A stretch of 28,238 nucleotides of DNA from an uncultured Eubacterium sp. GTDB taxonomy: Bacteria > Bacillota > Clostridia > Peptostreptococcales > Anaerovoracaceae. Within the stretch, counting starts at the first letter, position 1, and the number at the start of each line of letters is the position of its first letter. Position numbers and translations under genes: made by a program. The DNA lies in NCBI GenBank assembly GCA_937966095.1, contig CALCKF010000038.1:1-28238 (forward strand), read 5' to 3'. Below are positions 17,201 through 24,924 of the stretch, piece by piece. Below the pieces are notes generated by a model. That model did no database searches, was not told the origin of the DNA, and was given only the letters and a program-made list of their open reading frames with translations.

Positions 17201-18024
17201 ACCCTCTTGGAGTACCGTCACGAATGAATGTAGGTCAGGTACTTGAAGTTCATCTGGGCCTTGCAGCAAAGAGCAAGGACTGGTATATAGCGACACCTGT
17301 ATTTGATGGCGCAAACGAGAAGGATATAATACAGCTTCTTGAGGAAAACGGATTTGACAAGAGCGGCAAGCTGTGGTTGAGAGACGGGCGTACAGGAGAG
17401 TATTTTGACAACCCTGTAACCGTAGGATATATGTATATGCTCAAACTGCATCATCTTGTGGATGATAAGATTCATGCAAGAAGTACGGGACCATATTCGC
17501 TGGTTACCCAGCAGCCTCTTGGAGGAAAAGCCCAGTTCGGCGGACAGCGTTTTGGAGAAATGGAAGTATGGGCTCTTGAAGCATATGGCGCGGCTTATAC
17601 TCTTCAGGAAATATTGACAGTCAAATCTGATGATATTGTAGGACGTGTAAAGACGTATGAGGCCATAGTGAAGGGCGAGAATATTCCTGAACCTGGCATC
17701 CCCGAATCCTTCAAGGTGCTTATCAAGGAAATGCAGAGCCTGTGTCTTGATGTAAAGGTGCTTACAGAGGACAATCAGGAGATAGAAATAAAAGAAACGA
17801 GCGAGATGGAAGATATCCCGGCTATCGAAGATATGGTCGATGTAGATTCTGATGTAGACAATATAATCGAAGAAGACATAATCAGAGAAGAAGATGGAGA
17901 AGACACCACTTCAGATGAAGAAGAGTATGACCTGGATGACGAGGATGAGCAGGAAGACTTTGAAGAAGGGGAATATGACGGATCATCTGACGATATTGAA
18001 GACGAATCTACTGAAGAATTATAG
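14281..18024 (+). CDS. rpoB: DNA-directed RNA polymerase subunit beta
   Basis: This is the beta subunit of RNA polymerase, 1247 residues. I chose the ATG at 14281 because AAGGAG (14267-14272) lies eight bases upstream. The GTG at 14272 and ATG at 14275 are too close to it. The rifampicin pocket reads SQLSQFMDQNNPLAELTHKRRLSALGP. The residues equivalent to E. coli Asp516, His526 and Ser531 (here Asp494, His504, Ser509) are wild type, so no target-site resistance is expected. The C-terminal signature GGKAQFGGQRFGEMEVWALEAYGA is intact. The last 70 or so residues form a very acidic Glu/Asp tail. rpoC follows after 17 bases. Confidence 0.98.
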   Translation: MPNLIKLGRKERMTFSKINEVAEMPNLIQIQTDSYDWFVKEGFREVFEDISPIKDYADNLVLEFIDYSLTDPPKYEQEECKERDVTYAAPLKVRVRLTNKETGEIKEQEVFMGDFPLMTEKGTFIYNGAERVVVTQLVRSPGPYYDKEIDKSGKNLFFTTVIPNRGAWLEYETDSNEVISVRVDRTRKQPVTILLRALGMGSNQEIIDIFGEEPRLLKTLEKDTTTNYEEGLKEIYKKLRPGEPPTLESAQSLFNSMFFDPKRYDLAKVGRYKYNKKLGLFNRLNGNEVAEDVIDPNTGEILAEKGQRIDKETARQIENAGVEFVMVKSPVEEGKVTKVIGNQFVDLDAYIDFDVTDLKIADKVYYPVLMEIIQESEDQDEMREALRLRKNELSPKHILVADVIASISYLLNLNYGIGNIDDIDHLGNRRLRTVGELLQNQIRIGLSRMERTIKERMTTQDISEVTPQGLMNIRPVTAAVKEFFGSSQLSQFMDQNNPLAELTHKRRLSALGPGGLSRERAGFEVRDVHHSHYGRMCPIETPEGPNIGLIGSLTTYGIVNKYGFIETPYRVVDKESGRVTEEIHYLTADDEEDKIVAQANEPLDSDGRFVNMKVAARGKGGEIDLVPREAVDYMDVSPKQVVSVATAMIPFLENDDANRALMGANMQRQAVPLLVTEAPIVGTGMEHKAAKDSGVVVIAKNSGTIDFVDADKITVLRDDGEGRDEYRLLKFKRSNQGTCINQRPIVCNGEHVEKGEVIADGPSTENGEIALGKNLLIGFMTWEGYNYEDAIILNERLIMEDVLTSIHIEKYEAEARDTKLGPEEITRDIPNVGEDALKDLDEEGIIRKGAEVNSSDILVGKVTPKGETELTAEERLLRAIFGEKAREVRDTSLRVPHGETGIVVDVKIFSRENGDELPPGVNKLVRCYIATKRKISVGDKMAGRHGNKGVISRILPEEDMPFLENGQPLQVMLNPLGVPSRMNVGQVLEVHLGLAAKSKDWYIATPVFDGANEKDIIQLLEENGFDKSGKLWLRDGRTGEYFDNPVTVGYMYMLKLHHLVDDKIHARSTGPYSLVTQQPLGGKAQFGGQRFGEMEVWALEAYGAAYTLQEILTVKSDDIVGRVKTYEAIVKGENIPEPGIPESFKVLIKEMQSLCLDVKVLTEDNQEIEIKETSEMEDIPAIEDMVDVDSDVDNIIEEDIIREEDGEDTTSDEEEYDLDDEDEQEDFEEGEYDGSSDDIEDESTEEL

Positions 18025-18041
18025 GAAAGGGGAAGCGACCA

Positions 18042-21000
18042 ATGAATGATAACAATAATTATGAGTTAAATAATTTCGAGTCCCTGCAGATCGGGCTGGC
18101 ATCTACTGAAAAGATATTGAACTGGTCACATGGAGAGGTTACAAAACCCGAAACTATAAATTACAGAACTCTGAAACCTGAAAAGGACGGTCTTTTCTGT
18201 GAAAGGATATTCGGACCTACCAAAGACTGGGAATGCCACTGTGGTAAATATAAGAGGATAAGATACAAAGGAATAGTCTGCGATAAGTGCGGAGTAGAGG
18301 TTACTAAGGCCAAGGTAAGAAGGGAGCGTATGGGACATATAAAGCTGGCATCGCCTGTTTCCCATATATGGTATTTCAAAGGCATACCTTCAAGAATGGG
18401 TCTTGTGCTGGATGTATCTCCCAGAACCCTGGAAAAAGTTCTGTACTTTGCAAACTTCATAGTGACTGATCCCGGAAACACAGATTTTGCATATAAAGAA
18501 GTGCTTACAGAGAACCAGTATCGGGAAGCAAAAGACAACCCTGAAAATAAGTTCAAAGCAGGTATGGGGGCAGAGGCTATAAGAGAACTGCTGACTCATA
18601 TCGATCTGGATGAGCTCTCATCTGATCTAAGAAGCAAGCTTTCAAACGCTACCGGACAGAAAAAAGTCCGTATAGTGAGAAGACTTGAAGTGATAGAGGC
18701 TCTCAGAGCGTCAGGAAACAGGCCTGAGTGGATGATTCTGGAAGTCATACCTGTTATACCTCCTGATCTCAGACCTATGGTACAGCTTGATGGCGGCAGA
18801 TTTGCCACATCAGATCTCAATGATCTTTACAGACGTGTGATCAACAGGAACAACAGGCTAAACAGACTCCTTGAGCTTGGAGCGCCGGATATTATCGTAA
18901 GAAATGAAAAGAGGATGCTTCAGGAGGCTGTTGATGCTCTTATAGATAACGGAAGAAGAGGAAGACCGGTAACAGGACCGGGATCAAGACCGCTTAAATC
19001 ATTGTCTGACATGCTCAAAGGAAAACAGGGCCGATTCAGACAGAACCTGCTTGGCAAGCGAGTGGATTATTCAGGACGTTCGGTAATAGTAGTAGGTCCT
19101 GAACTGAAATTCTATCAGTGCGGACTTCCTAAGAAGATGGCGCTTGAACTTTTCAAACCGTTCATAATGAAAAAGCTGGTGGAAAATGGAAACGCGCATA
19201 ATATAAAGAGCGCGAAGAGGATGGTTGAAAAAGTCCGACCTGAGGTATGGGATGTGCTGGAAGGTGTTATCAAGGAACATCCGGTAATGCTGAATCGTGC
19301 ACCTACTCTTCACAGGCTGGGTATACAGGCGTTTGAGCCGGTCCTGGTAGAGGGCAAGGCAATAAAGCTTCATCCGCTGGCATGTACGGCATTCAATGCT
19401 GACTTTGACGGTGACCAGATGGCGGTACATGTGCCTCTGTCGGTTGAAGCTCAGGCCGAAGCCAGATTTCTGATGCTTTCGGTGAATAATATCCTTGCGC
19501 CTAAAGACGGAACCCCTATAACCACACCTACGCAGGATATGATATTGGGAAGTTATTACCTCACTCATCCGGGGCAGGAAGAGGGACACAGGAATTCCGA
19601 TGCTGAAAAAGGCGATGGAAAAGTGTTTACCGATATTGCCGAAATGCTCATGGCATATCAGACCGGTATGGTAGGACTTCATGCAAGGGTGAAGGTAAGG
19701 GTTTATGCTGATGAATATGATACAAGAGGTAAACTTGTGGAATCGACCGTGGGAAGGTTCATATTCAACCAGAAGATTCCTCAGGATCTTGGGTATGTGG
19801 AAGATAGAGAAGCTGATCCGTATTCACTTGAAATAGATTTCCTGTGTGACAAAAAGAAGCTGGAGCAGATAATAGACAGATGCTACAGGATACACGGCAA
19901 TACGGAAACTGCTATCATGCTGGACTATATAAAGGATATGGGATTCCATTATTCGACCATAGCAGCGATAACCATAAGCATTTCCGATATGGAGATACCT
20001 GAAGCGAAGCAGAAAATAATTGATGAATCCGAAAAGCTTGTAGATAAGTATGAAATGGCCTATAGAAGGGGGCTCGTGTCAAACAAAGAAAGATACGAAA
20101 AGGTAATAGAGATATGGAACAAGACCACTAATGATGTAGCAGATGCTCTGATGGATTCTCTGGATTCTCTCAACAATCTGTTTATCATGGCTCATTCAGG
20201 CGCAAGAGGAAGCAAAAATCAGATAAGACAGATAGGCGGAATGAGAGGACTGATGGCGAATGCTACAGGTAAGACAATAGAAATCCCTATAAAGGCTAAT
20301 TTCCGAGAGGGCCTTTCGGTATTGGAATACTTCATATCTACCAATGGAGCAAGAAAAGGACTTGCGGATACTGCTCTCAGAACAGCAGACTCAGGATATC
20401 TGACCAGAAGACTTGTTGATGTATCTCACAATGTCATAGTAAGAGAGGATGATTGCGGCACGGATGAAGGAATAGAAGTAAAAGCCTTTACGGACGGCAA
20501 GGAAGTCATTGAAAAACTCAAGGACAGGATTGTTGGAAGGACTGCTCTTGTGGATATATGTCATCCTGAAACGGGAGAACTCATCGTTGAGCAGGATTGT
20601 GAGATAAGCGAAGATGCCGCAGAACGTATAGAAGCTGCAGGGATCGAATCGGTTGCGATAAGATCGGTAATGACTTGTCACAGTAAGACCGGCGTATGTG
20701 CAAAATGTTACGGCAGAAATCTTGCTACAGGTGAAAGTGTAAATATAGGAGAGGCCGTAGGCATTACAGCAGCTCAGTCAATAGGTGAACCGGGTACTCA
20801 GCTTACTATGAGAACATTCCATACAGGTGGTGTTGCCGGTTCAGATATAACACACGGTCTTCCTAGAGTAGAAGAGCTTTTCGAGGCAAGGAAGCCTAAA
20901 GGTATTGCAGTTATATGTGAAGCTGACGGAACAGTGGTCTCCATAGAGCCTACAATTGACAATAAGACTCAGGTAAAGATCCGGGGAGAAGAAGAAAGGG

Positions 21001-21746
21001 TATATGAAATACCGTACGGAGCCAGAATATGTGTCAAGGAAGGTGAATATGTGCTGGCCGGAGACAATATAACAAGGGGGCCTCTGGATCCTAAGGACAT
21101 TCTGAGACTCAACGGTGTTGAAGGTGTATATCAGTATCTGCTGAAAGAAGTACAGCGAGTATATAAGCAGCAGGGTGTGGATATAAATGACAAGCATATT
21201 GAGGTAATAGTCGGACAGATGCTTTCAAAGATGAAGGTAAACGATCCGGGAGATACTGATCTTTTGCCTGGCGGACAATACAGCAAGATAGAAATAGAAG
21301 AAGCAAATGAAAAAGTGGCTGCAGACGGAGGAAGACCTGCTGAAGCTGAGAGACTTCTTCTCGGTATAACAAAGGCCTCGCTTGCGACAAATTCATTCCT
21401 TTCCGCAGCATCATTCCAGGAGACTACAAGAGTTTTGACGGATGCAGCTATAAAAGGTAAGAACGATAAGCTTCAGGGACTGAAAGAAAATGTCATCATA
21501 GGAAAGCTGATTCCTGCAGGCACAGGTATGAAGAAATACAGGAACATAGAGCTGGATTACGGCGTCAACACCGCGCTCATCGAGGCATACAGAGCAATGC
21601 AGAAGGAAATGGAACTTGAGGCGGAAGAAGATGAGGACATGGATGATATCGTTCCTGTGATGGGGACCAGTGAAGACAGTGCGGCGGTGGAAGAATATGC
21701 TTCTGAAGTGGAAGCTGAACCTTCCCAGGACAATGAGTGGGAATAA
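18042..21746 (+). CDS. rpoC: DNA-directed RNA polymerase subunit beta'
   Basis: This is the beta' subunit of RNA polymerase, 1234 residues. The N-terminal zinc site uses Cys65, Cys67, Cys80 and Cys83. The catalytic magnesium site NADFDGD has Asp454, Asp456 and Asp458. The second zinc site is formed by the cysteine in REDDCGTDEG and CHSKTGVCAKC. The bridge/trigger region GITAAQSIGEPGTQLTMRTFHTGG is intact. The C-terminus has an acidic extension (EAEEDEDMDD...). It is cotranscribed with rpoB, and a strong terminator follows. Confidence 0.98.
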   Translation: MNDNNNYELNNFESLQIGLASTEKILNWSHGEVTKPETINYRTLKPEKDGLFCERIFGPTKDWECHCGKYKRIRYKGIVCDKCGVEVTKAKVRRERMGHIKLASPVSHIWYFKGIPSRMGLVLDVSPRTLEKVLYFANFIVTDPGNTDFAYKEVLTENQYREAKDNPENKFKAGMGAEAIRELLTHIDLDELSSDLRSKLSNATGQKKVRIVRRLEVIEALRASGNRPEWMILEVIPVIPPDLRPMVQLDGGRFATSDLNDLYRRVINRNNRLNRLLELGAPDIIVRNEKRMLQEAVDALIDNGRRGRPVTGPGSRPLKSLSDMLKGKQGRFRQNLLGKRVDYSGRSVIVVGPELKFYQCGLPKKMALELFKPFIMKKLVENGNAHNIKSAKRMVEKVRPEVWDVLEGVIKEHPVMLNRAPTLHRLGIQAFEPVLVEGKAIKLHPLACTAFNADFDGDQMAVHVPLSVEAQAEARFLMLSVNNILAPKDGTPITTPTQDMILGSYYLTHPGQEEGHRNSDAEKGDGKVFTDIAEMLMAYQTGMVGLHARVKVRVYADEYDTRGKLVESTVGRFIFNQKIPQDLGYVEDREADPYSLEIDFLCDKKKLEQIIDRCYRIHGNTETAIMLDYIKDMGFHYSTIAAITISISDMEIPEAKQKIIDESEKLVDKYEMAYRRGLVSNKERYEKVIEIWNKTTNDVADALMDSLDSLNNLFIMAHSGARGSKNQIRQIGGMRGLMANATGKTIEIPIKANFREGLSVLEYFISTNGARKGLADTALRTADSGYLTRRLVDVSHNVIVREDDCGTDEGIEVKAFTDGKEVIEKLKDRIVGRTALVDICHPETGELIVEQDCEISEDAAERIEAAGIESVAIRSVMTCHSKTGVCAKCYGRNLATGESVNIGEAVGITAAQSIGEPGTQLTMRTFHTGGVAGSDITHGLPRVEELFEARKPKGIAVICEADGTVVSIEPTIDNKTQVKIRGEEERVYEIPYGARICVKEGEYVLAGDNITRGPLDPKDILRLNGVEGVYQYLLKEVQRVYKQQGVDINDKHIEVIVGQMLSKMKVNDPGDTDLLPGGQYSKIEIEEANEKVAADGGRPAEAERLLLGITKASLATNSFLSAASFQETTRVLTDAAIKGKNDKLQGLKENVIIGKLIPAGTGMKKYRNIELDYGVNTALIEAYRAMQKEMELEAEEDEDMDDIVPVMGTSEDSAAVEEYASEVEAEPSQDNEWE

Positions 21747-21822
21747 GCAGACATGCAAAAACAACGCAACTTTATACTGCTTTAACGCCATATAAATCAC
21801 TGTGAAAAAAACGAAAGTGTAA

Positions 21823-21865
21823 AGCTCATAAAACGTTGAAAATCAAACGTTTTATGGGCTTTTTA
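21823..21865 (+). terminator. Intrinsic terminator of rpoBC
   Basis: A 15-bp stem (21823-21837 with 21846-21860, one G-T pair) and an eight-base loop are followed by TTTTAC. It closes the rpoBC unit before the fermentation genes. Nothing coding was seen between it and the next gene. Confidence 0.9.
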
Positions 21866-21914
21866 CTTTGCTGGATTCGTCGATTTCCACCGATGTTTGT
21901 GGCGACAATGAAAC

Positions 21915-21943
21915 TTGACAGAATTTTTCCATAATGATAAAAT
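21915..21943 (+). promoter_or_regulatory. Promoter of the aldehyde dehydrogenase unit
   Basis: A perfect TTGACA (21915-21920), a 17-base spacer and TAAAAT (21938-21943) are present. The leader of about 90 bases can pair AACCAA (near 21946) with TTGGTT (near 21976) and ends in a tandem repeat. Confidence 0.75.
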
Positions 21944-21993
21944 ATAACCAAATTGAGATAATGAAAAAGCCGAGGTTGGTTTTAGTAATTTTC

Positions 21994-22021
21994 AGAGAAT
22001 AGTAAAAAGAGAATAGTAAAA
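21994..22021 (+). repeat. Perfect tandem 14-base repeat in the leader
   Basis: AGAGAATAGTAAAA occurs twice with no spacer (21994-22007 and 22008-22021), ending about five bases before the AAAGGAGA ribosome site of the aldehyde dehydrogenase gene. Copy-number change by replication slippage could alter the leader. Confidence 0.85.
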
Positions 22022-22042
22022 ATGAAAAGGAGATTGATAAGT

Positions 22043-23395
22043 ATGACTATTCAAAACAAAATTGACAAAGCGCGTGCAGCGTTCGAACAGATCAGCGACT
22101 ACACGCAGGAACAGGTTGATAAGCTAGTTTATGAAAGCGCTAAAATAATTTATGAAAATGCAGAGCCATTGGCAAAAATGGCTGTTGAAGAAACAAGACT
22201 CGGAAGTTACGAAGATAAAATCGGCAAAAACACAGGAACAGCTGCTGCTTTCTGGGATTATCTCAAAGACAAGAAATCTGTAGGCATCATAAATGAAGAC
22301 CCATCTATCGGACTCATTGAGGCCGCTCATCCAATAGGTGTTATCGGAGCGATCACTCCGGCAACAAATCCTACTGTTACACCTTTAGGAAATTTCATGC
22401 ACGCTTTGAAGGGCAAGAATGCTATAATCATTTCCCCTGCTCCACGTGCAGAGAAGACTTCAACTACTACAGTAAATCTGATCAGAGAAGCTCTGGCAAA
22501 GAACGGTGCGCCAGAAGATCTTATTCAGATTGTTAACGATGTTACAATTGAAAAATCACAGGAACTCATGGCTAAATGCGATCTGGTTATCGCAACCGGC
22601 GGAGCAGGACTTACCAAAGCTGCATACTCAAGCGGAACTCCTGCCTATGGTGTAGGACCTGGAAATCCACCTGTTGTTGTGGACAGAGATTATGACCTTA
22701 AGGATGCGGCAGAGCAGTCGATAATCGCTATTGCCAGCGATAACGGAATCCTTTGCGACGGGGACAATCTGCTTCTTTACCCACAGGAACTTGAAGCTGA
22801 TTTCTTTGAGGAAATGAAAAAAGCAGGTGCTGTTATTTTTGATAATGATGCTGATGTGGCTAAATTCAGAGATGCACTGTTCCAGGATGGACACATCAAT
22901 TCCGGACTCGTAGGAAAAGATGTAGATGTTATAGCTGAAGCTGCAGGATTCACTGTTCCTGAAGGAACGAAAGTCATTGGCCTGAAGATAGAAGGCGTAG
23001 GAAAAGCTGATGTCCTTGGTAAGGAAATCATGGGACCTGTAGTAGTACTCAAGAGCTATGATAAGTTTGAAGATGCAGTTGATATGGCCATCAAGAATAT
23101 GGAAGAAGACGGAGGAACAGGCCATACTGCAGGAATATTCTCAAACAATGAAGATCACATCCTGTATTTCGGTGAGAAGGTTCCTGTAGCACGTGTACTG
23201 GTAAATCAGCCTACACCTGATGCATGGGGTCCTGAAACAAATGCATTATCACCGGCAGTATCTGAAGGCTGCGGTACATGGGGAAATAACATTCTGGCAG
23301 GAAATGTTGACTACATACATATGGTGAATGTTTCAAAGATCGTAAAGAAACTGGATGTAGAACCGCTTGATCCGGCAAAGGTTTTCGCTGACTAA
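22043..23395 (+). CDS. CoA-acylating-type aldehyde dehydrogenase
   Basis: This 450-residue protein belongs to the aldehyde dehydrogenase superfamily and resembles the CoA-acylating group (N-terminal half of AdhE, EutE/PduP, SauS). Such enzymes interconvert aldehyde + CoA + NAD(P)+ and acyl-CoA + NAD(P)H. The substrate-binding core has PIGVIGAITPATNPTVTPLGN, and GVGPGNPPVVVDRDYD matches the family's GxGNxPV block. Cys238 in DNGILCDGD aligns with the catalytic cysteine of DNGxxCASE in AdhE/SucD, but the residues after it differ. The ATG at 22043 has AAGGAGA nine bases upstream. An in-frame ATG at 22022 would precede that site. The two acyl-CoA ammonia-lyase genes downstream suggest an amino-aldehyde substrate, which is inference. 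Acetaldehyde or propionaldehyde are alternatives. Confidence 0.8.
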   Translation: MTIQNKIDKARAAFEQISDYTQEQVDKLVYESAKIIYENAEPLAKMAVEETRLGSYEDKIGKNTGTAAAFWDYLKDKKSVGIINEDPSIGLIEAAHPIGVIGAITPATNPTVTPLGNFMHALKGKNAIIISPAPRAEKTSTTTVNLIREALAKNGAPEDLIQIVNDVTIEKSQELMAKCDLVIATGGAGLTKAAYSSGTPAYGVGPGNPPVVVDRDYDLKDAAEQSIIAIASDNGILCDGDNLLLYPQELEADFFEEMKKAGAVIFDNDADVAKFRDALFQDGHINSGLVGKDVDVIAEAAGFTVPEGTKVIGLKIEGVGKADVLGKEIMGPVVVLKSYDKFEDAVDMAIKNMEEDGGTGHTAGIFSNNEDHILYFGEKVPVARVLVNQPTPDAWGPETNALSPAVSEGCGTWGNNILAGNVDYIHMVNVSKIVKKLDVEPLDPAKVFAD

Positions 23396-23435
23396 TTGAA
23401 GCAGGGCTGAAAACAAGGGAGGGATTAGTAAAAGA

Positions 23436-23466
23436 TTTTGGGAAATAAATCGGTTTTATCCCAAAA
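23436..23466 (+). other. Hairpin between the dehydrogenase and lyase genes
   Basis: TTTTGGGA (23436-23443) pairs with TCCCAAAA (23459-23466), with further partial pairing inside. No T-tract follows, so it is more likely an mRNA-stability or processing element than a terminator. A second small hairpin (23518-23532) sits just before the next ribosome site. Confidence 0.4.
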
Positions 23467-23549
23467 GAAACGGGACAAAACTGCTTTATAGAAATAAGAA
23501 TTACTCATTTAATATTATTCTGCGAAGCAGAACAAAAGGAGGAACTAAA

Positions 23550-24062
23550 ATGAAAACACCTTTAGATTGCATTATGGAAAGAGAAAATAATCCAAAGATG
23601 ATAGGTGAATACGTAAGCCTGAAGACAAGAATGTCAGCTGGAGATGCTCACTATGCTGGAGAATTAGTAGAAGGCGCTCACATCGTAACTGCATGGGGAG
23701 ATGTTGGTACTGAGCTGGCTATCAGACTGTTCGGTGACGAATCATTATTTGTAGGATATTCAGAAGTTAGATATACAGCTCCTGTATATGCCGGTGACTG
23801 GATGGAATATGGCGGATACATCGAAAAGGTTGGTAACACATCACTTACTTGCAAATTCTTCGCTTATAAGTGGATGAAGGATTCAAAGGATGAAAACGGT
23901 AATGTAATCAACGGATCAGGCGCAGAAATGGTTAACCCACCTGAACTTTGCGCTTACGGTACTGGTACTCTGATGGTTGCTAAGCACCTGCAGAGACCTG
24001 AATTCGGCGATCCTAAGTTCGCTGCAGACGCTAAGGCTGCTGGATCAAAGGCTTTTGAATAA
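23550..24062 (+). CDS. kal: 3-Aminoacyl-CoA ammonia-lyase, Kal-like hotdog enzyme
   Basis: This 170-residue single-domain hotdog-fold protein resembles 3-aminobutyryl-CoA ammonia-lyase (Kal) of lysine fermentation and beta-alanyl-CoA ammonia-lyase. These remove ammonia from a 3-aminoacyl-CoA to form an enoyl-CoA. The family core is clear: MSAGDAHYAGELVEGAHIV, WGDVGTELAIRLFGDESLF, APVYAGDWMEYGGYIEKVGNTS and the C-terminal NPPELCAYGTGTLMVAK. About 20 extra residues precede the core compared with the gene at 24274. AAAGGAGG precedes the ATG. No other lysine-fermentation gene (kamA, kamDE, kdd, kce) is present here. Which 3-aminoacyl-CoA it uses is unknown. It has its own terminator. Confidence 0.82.
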   Translation: MKTPLDCIMERENNPKMIGEYVSLKTRMSAGDAHYAGELVEGAHIVTAWGDVGTELAIRLFGDESLFVGYSEVRYTAPVYAGDWMEYGGYIEKVGNTSLTCKFFAYKWMKDSKDENGNVINGSGAEMVNPPELCAYGTGTLMVAKHLQRPEFGDPKFAADAKAAGSKAFE

Positions 24063-24091
24063 ATCCGACCGGGATTACAAATTAGATATCG

Positions 24092-24123
24092 AAGAACCGC
24101 ATCATCTGACGCGGTTCTTTTTT
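24092..24123 (+). terminator. Intrinsic terminator between the two lyase genes
   Basis: AAGAACCGC (24092-24100) pairs with GCGGTTCTT (24111-24119), a perfect 9-bp stem leading into a T-tract. It lies 30 bases after the kal-like stop. The 150 bases after it, up to the next gene, show no clear promoter and no convincing gene. Confidence 0.88.
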
Positions 24124-24273
24124 AGAAAGCGCCCGCTTGACATGATGGAAGTTCCGAATCCGCCCGGCAGCGGGAAGGATATGGACGATTGGTTCTATTT
24201 GGGACGGGCATGCATTATAGATAATAATTTCATTTAATAGATTTTGCATAACAGAATAAAGAGAGGATAAATT

Positions 24274-24735
24274 ATGATAGGTAAGAAAGTGGTTCACCAT
24301 CTTATGATGAGCGCAAAAGATGCACATTATGTGGGCGGACTGGTAAACGGTGCAAGAATCGTTGACCAGTGGGGAGACGTAGGTACAGAGCTTATGGTAT
24401 ACGTTGACGGAGATATCAGTTTGTTTTTAGGATATAAGGAAGTCGAATTCCTGGCTCCTGTATATGTTGGAGACTTCATGGAATACCATGGCTGGATCGA
24501 GAAAGTTGGTAATCAGTCATACATTTGCCAGTTTGAAGCATGGAAGGTAGCAACTCAGCTAGATAGAACAGATGCTGATCTTTCCAACATCGCAACTCCT
24601 GAAACTGCTGCTACAGCTTGCGAACCGCCTGTGCTTTGTGGAAGAGCTAAAGGAAGCCTTTATATCGCTAAGAAAGACCAGAGAGGCGCTACTGAGTCTT
24701 CATTCAAAGACAGAAAGCACCCCGGTGAGGAATAG
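24274..24735 (+). CDS. acl: Beta-alanyl-CoA:ammonia-lyase-like enzyme
   Basis: This 153-residue hotdog-fold enzyme, as far as I recall that sequence, is very close to the beta-alanyl-CoA:ammonia lyase of Clostridium propionicum. It shares GKKVVHHLMMSAKDAHY, VNGARIV, QWGDVGTELMVYVDGDISLFLGY, YVGDFMEYHGWIEKVGNQSY, CEPPVLCGRA and the C-terminal SSFKDRKHPGE. The known enzyme converts beta-alanyl-CoA to acryloyl-CoA and ammonia. A stretch of roughly ten residues near 105-115 (ADLSNIATPETA) looks longer than in that protein. AGAGAGG lies before the ATG. It is a paralogue of the gene at 23550 and is flanked by terminators on both sides. Confidence 0.87.
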   Translation: MIGKKVVHHLMMSAKDAHYVGGLVNGARIVDQWGDVGTELMVYVDGDISLFLGYKEVEFLAPVYVGDFMEYHGWIEKVGNQSYICQFEAWKVATQLDRTDADLSNIATPETAATACEPPVLCGRAKGSLYIAKKDQRGATESSFKDRKHPGEE

Positions 24736-24783
24736 AAAAGAGTTTATAATTTCAAAATTCAGGTCATTCATTGCTTTACTGGT

Positions 24784-24815
24784 AAAAACGGACGAAGCTG
24801 CGTCCGTTTTTATTT
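24784..24815 (+). terminator. Intrinsic terminator after acl
   Basis: An 11-bp perfect stem, 24784-24794 with 24801-24811 (core ACGGACG/CGTCCGT), a six-base loop and a T-rich tail follow acl. It closes the fermentation unit before the rpsL promoter. Confidence 0.9.
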
Positions 24816-24845
24816 TAAAAAGTATATGGATGAAAGGAAATATTG

Positions 24846-24875
24846 TTGACATAATAATAAAGAACGTGATAAAAT
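24846..24875 (+). promoter_or_regulatory. Promoter of rpsL-rpsG-fusA-tuf
   Basis: A perfect TTGACA (24846-24851), an 18-base spacer and TAAAAT (24870-24875) are present. The -10 box and predicted start fall inside the left arm of a long inverted repeat. Confidence 0.7.
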
Positions 24876-24924
24876 TATGATAACTTTGGGCTCTTATGTT
24901 CAAAGTTATCATAATTTTATCACG
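24865..24924. repeat. Perfect 24-bp inverted repeat over the rpsL promoter
   Basis: The left arm (24865-24888, starting CGTGATAAAATTATG) is the exact reverse complement of the right arm (24901-24924, ending ATAATTTTATCACG). The 12-base loop starts GGCTC. The left arm includes the -10 box, and the right arm ends seven bases before the GGAG of rpsL. No T-tract follows, so it is not a standard terminator. Operator, RNA leader and element remnant are all possible. Confidence 0.95.

Noticed and set aside
24137..24142. TTGACA as a possible -35 box for acl
   Set aside because: The sequence 16 to 18 bases downstream is GC-rich (CCGCCCGG), with nothing like a -10 box.
24142..24237. Small open frame of 31 codons between the kal-like and acl genes
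   Set aside because: There is no ribosome site before its ATG, it lies right after a terminator, and the peptide (MMEVPNPPGSGKDMDD...) resembles no family I know.
24865..24924. Inverted repeat as an intrinsic terminator of the acl unit
   Set aside because: No T-tract follows either arm, and a good terminator already lies at 24784-24815.
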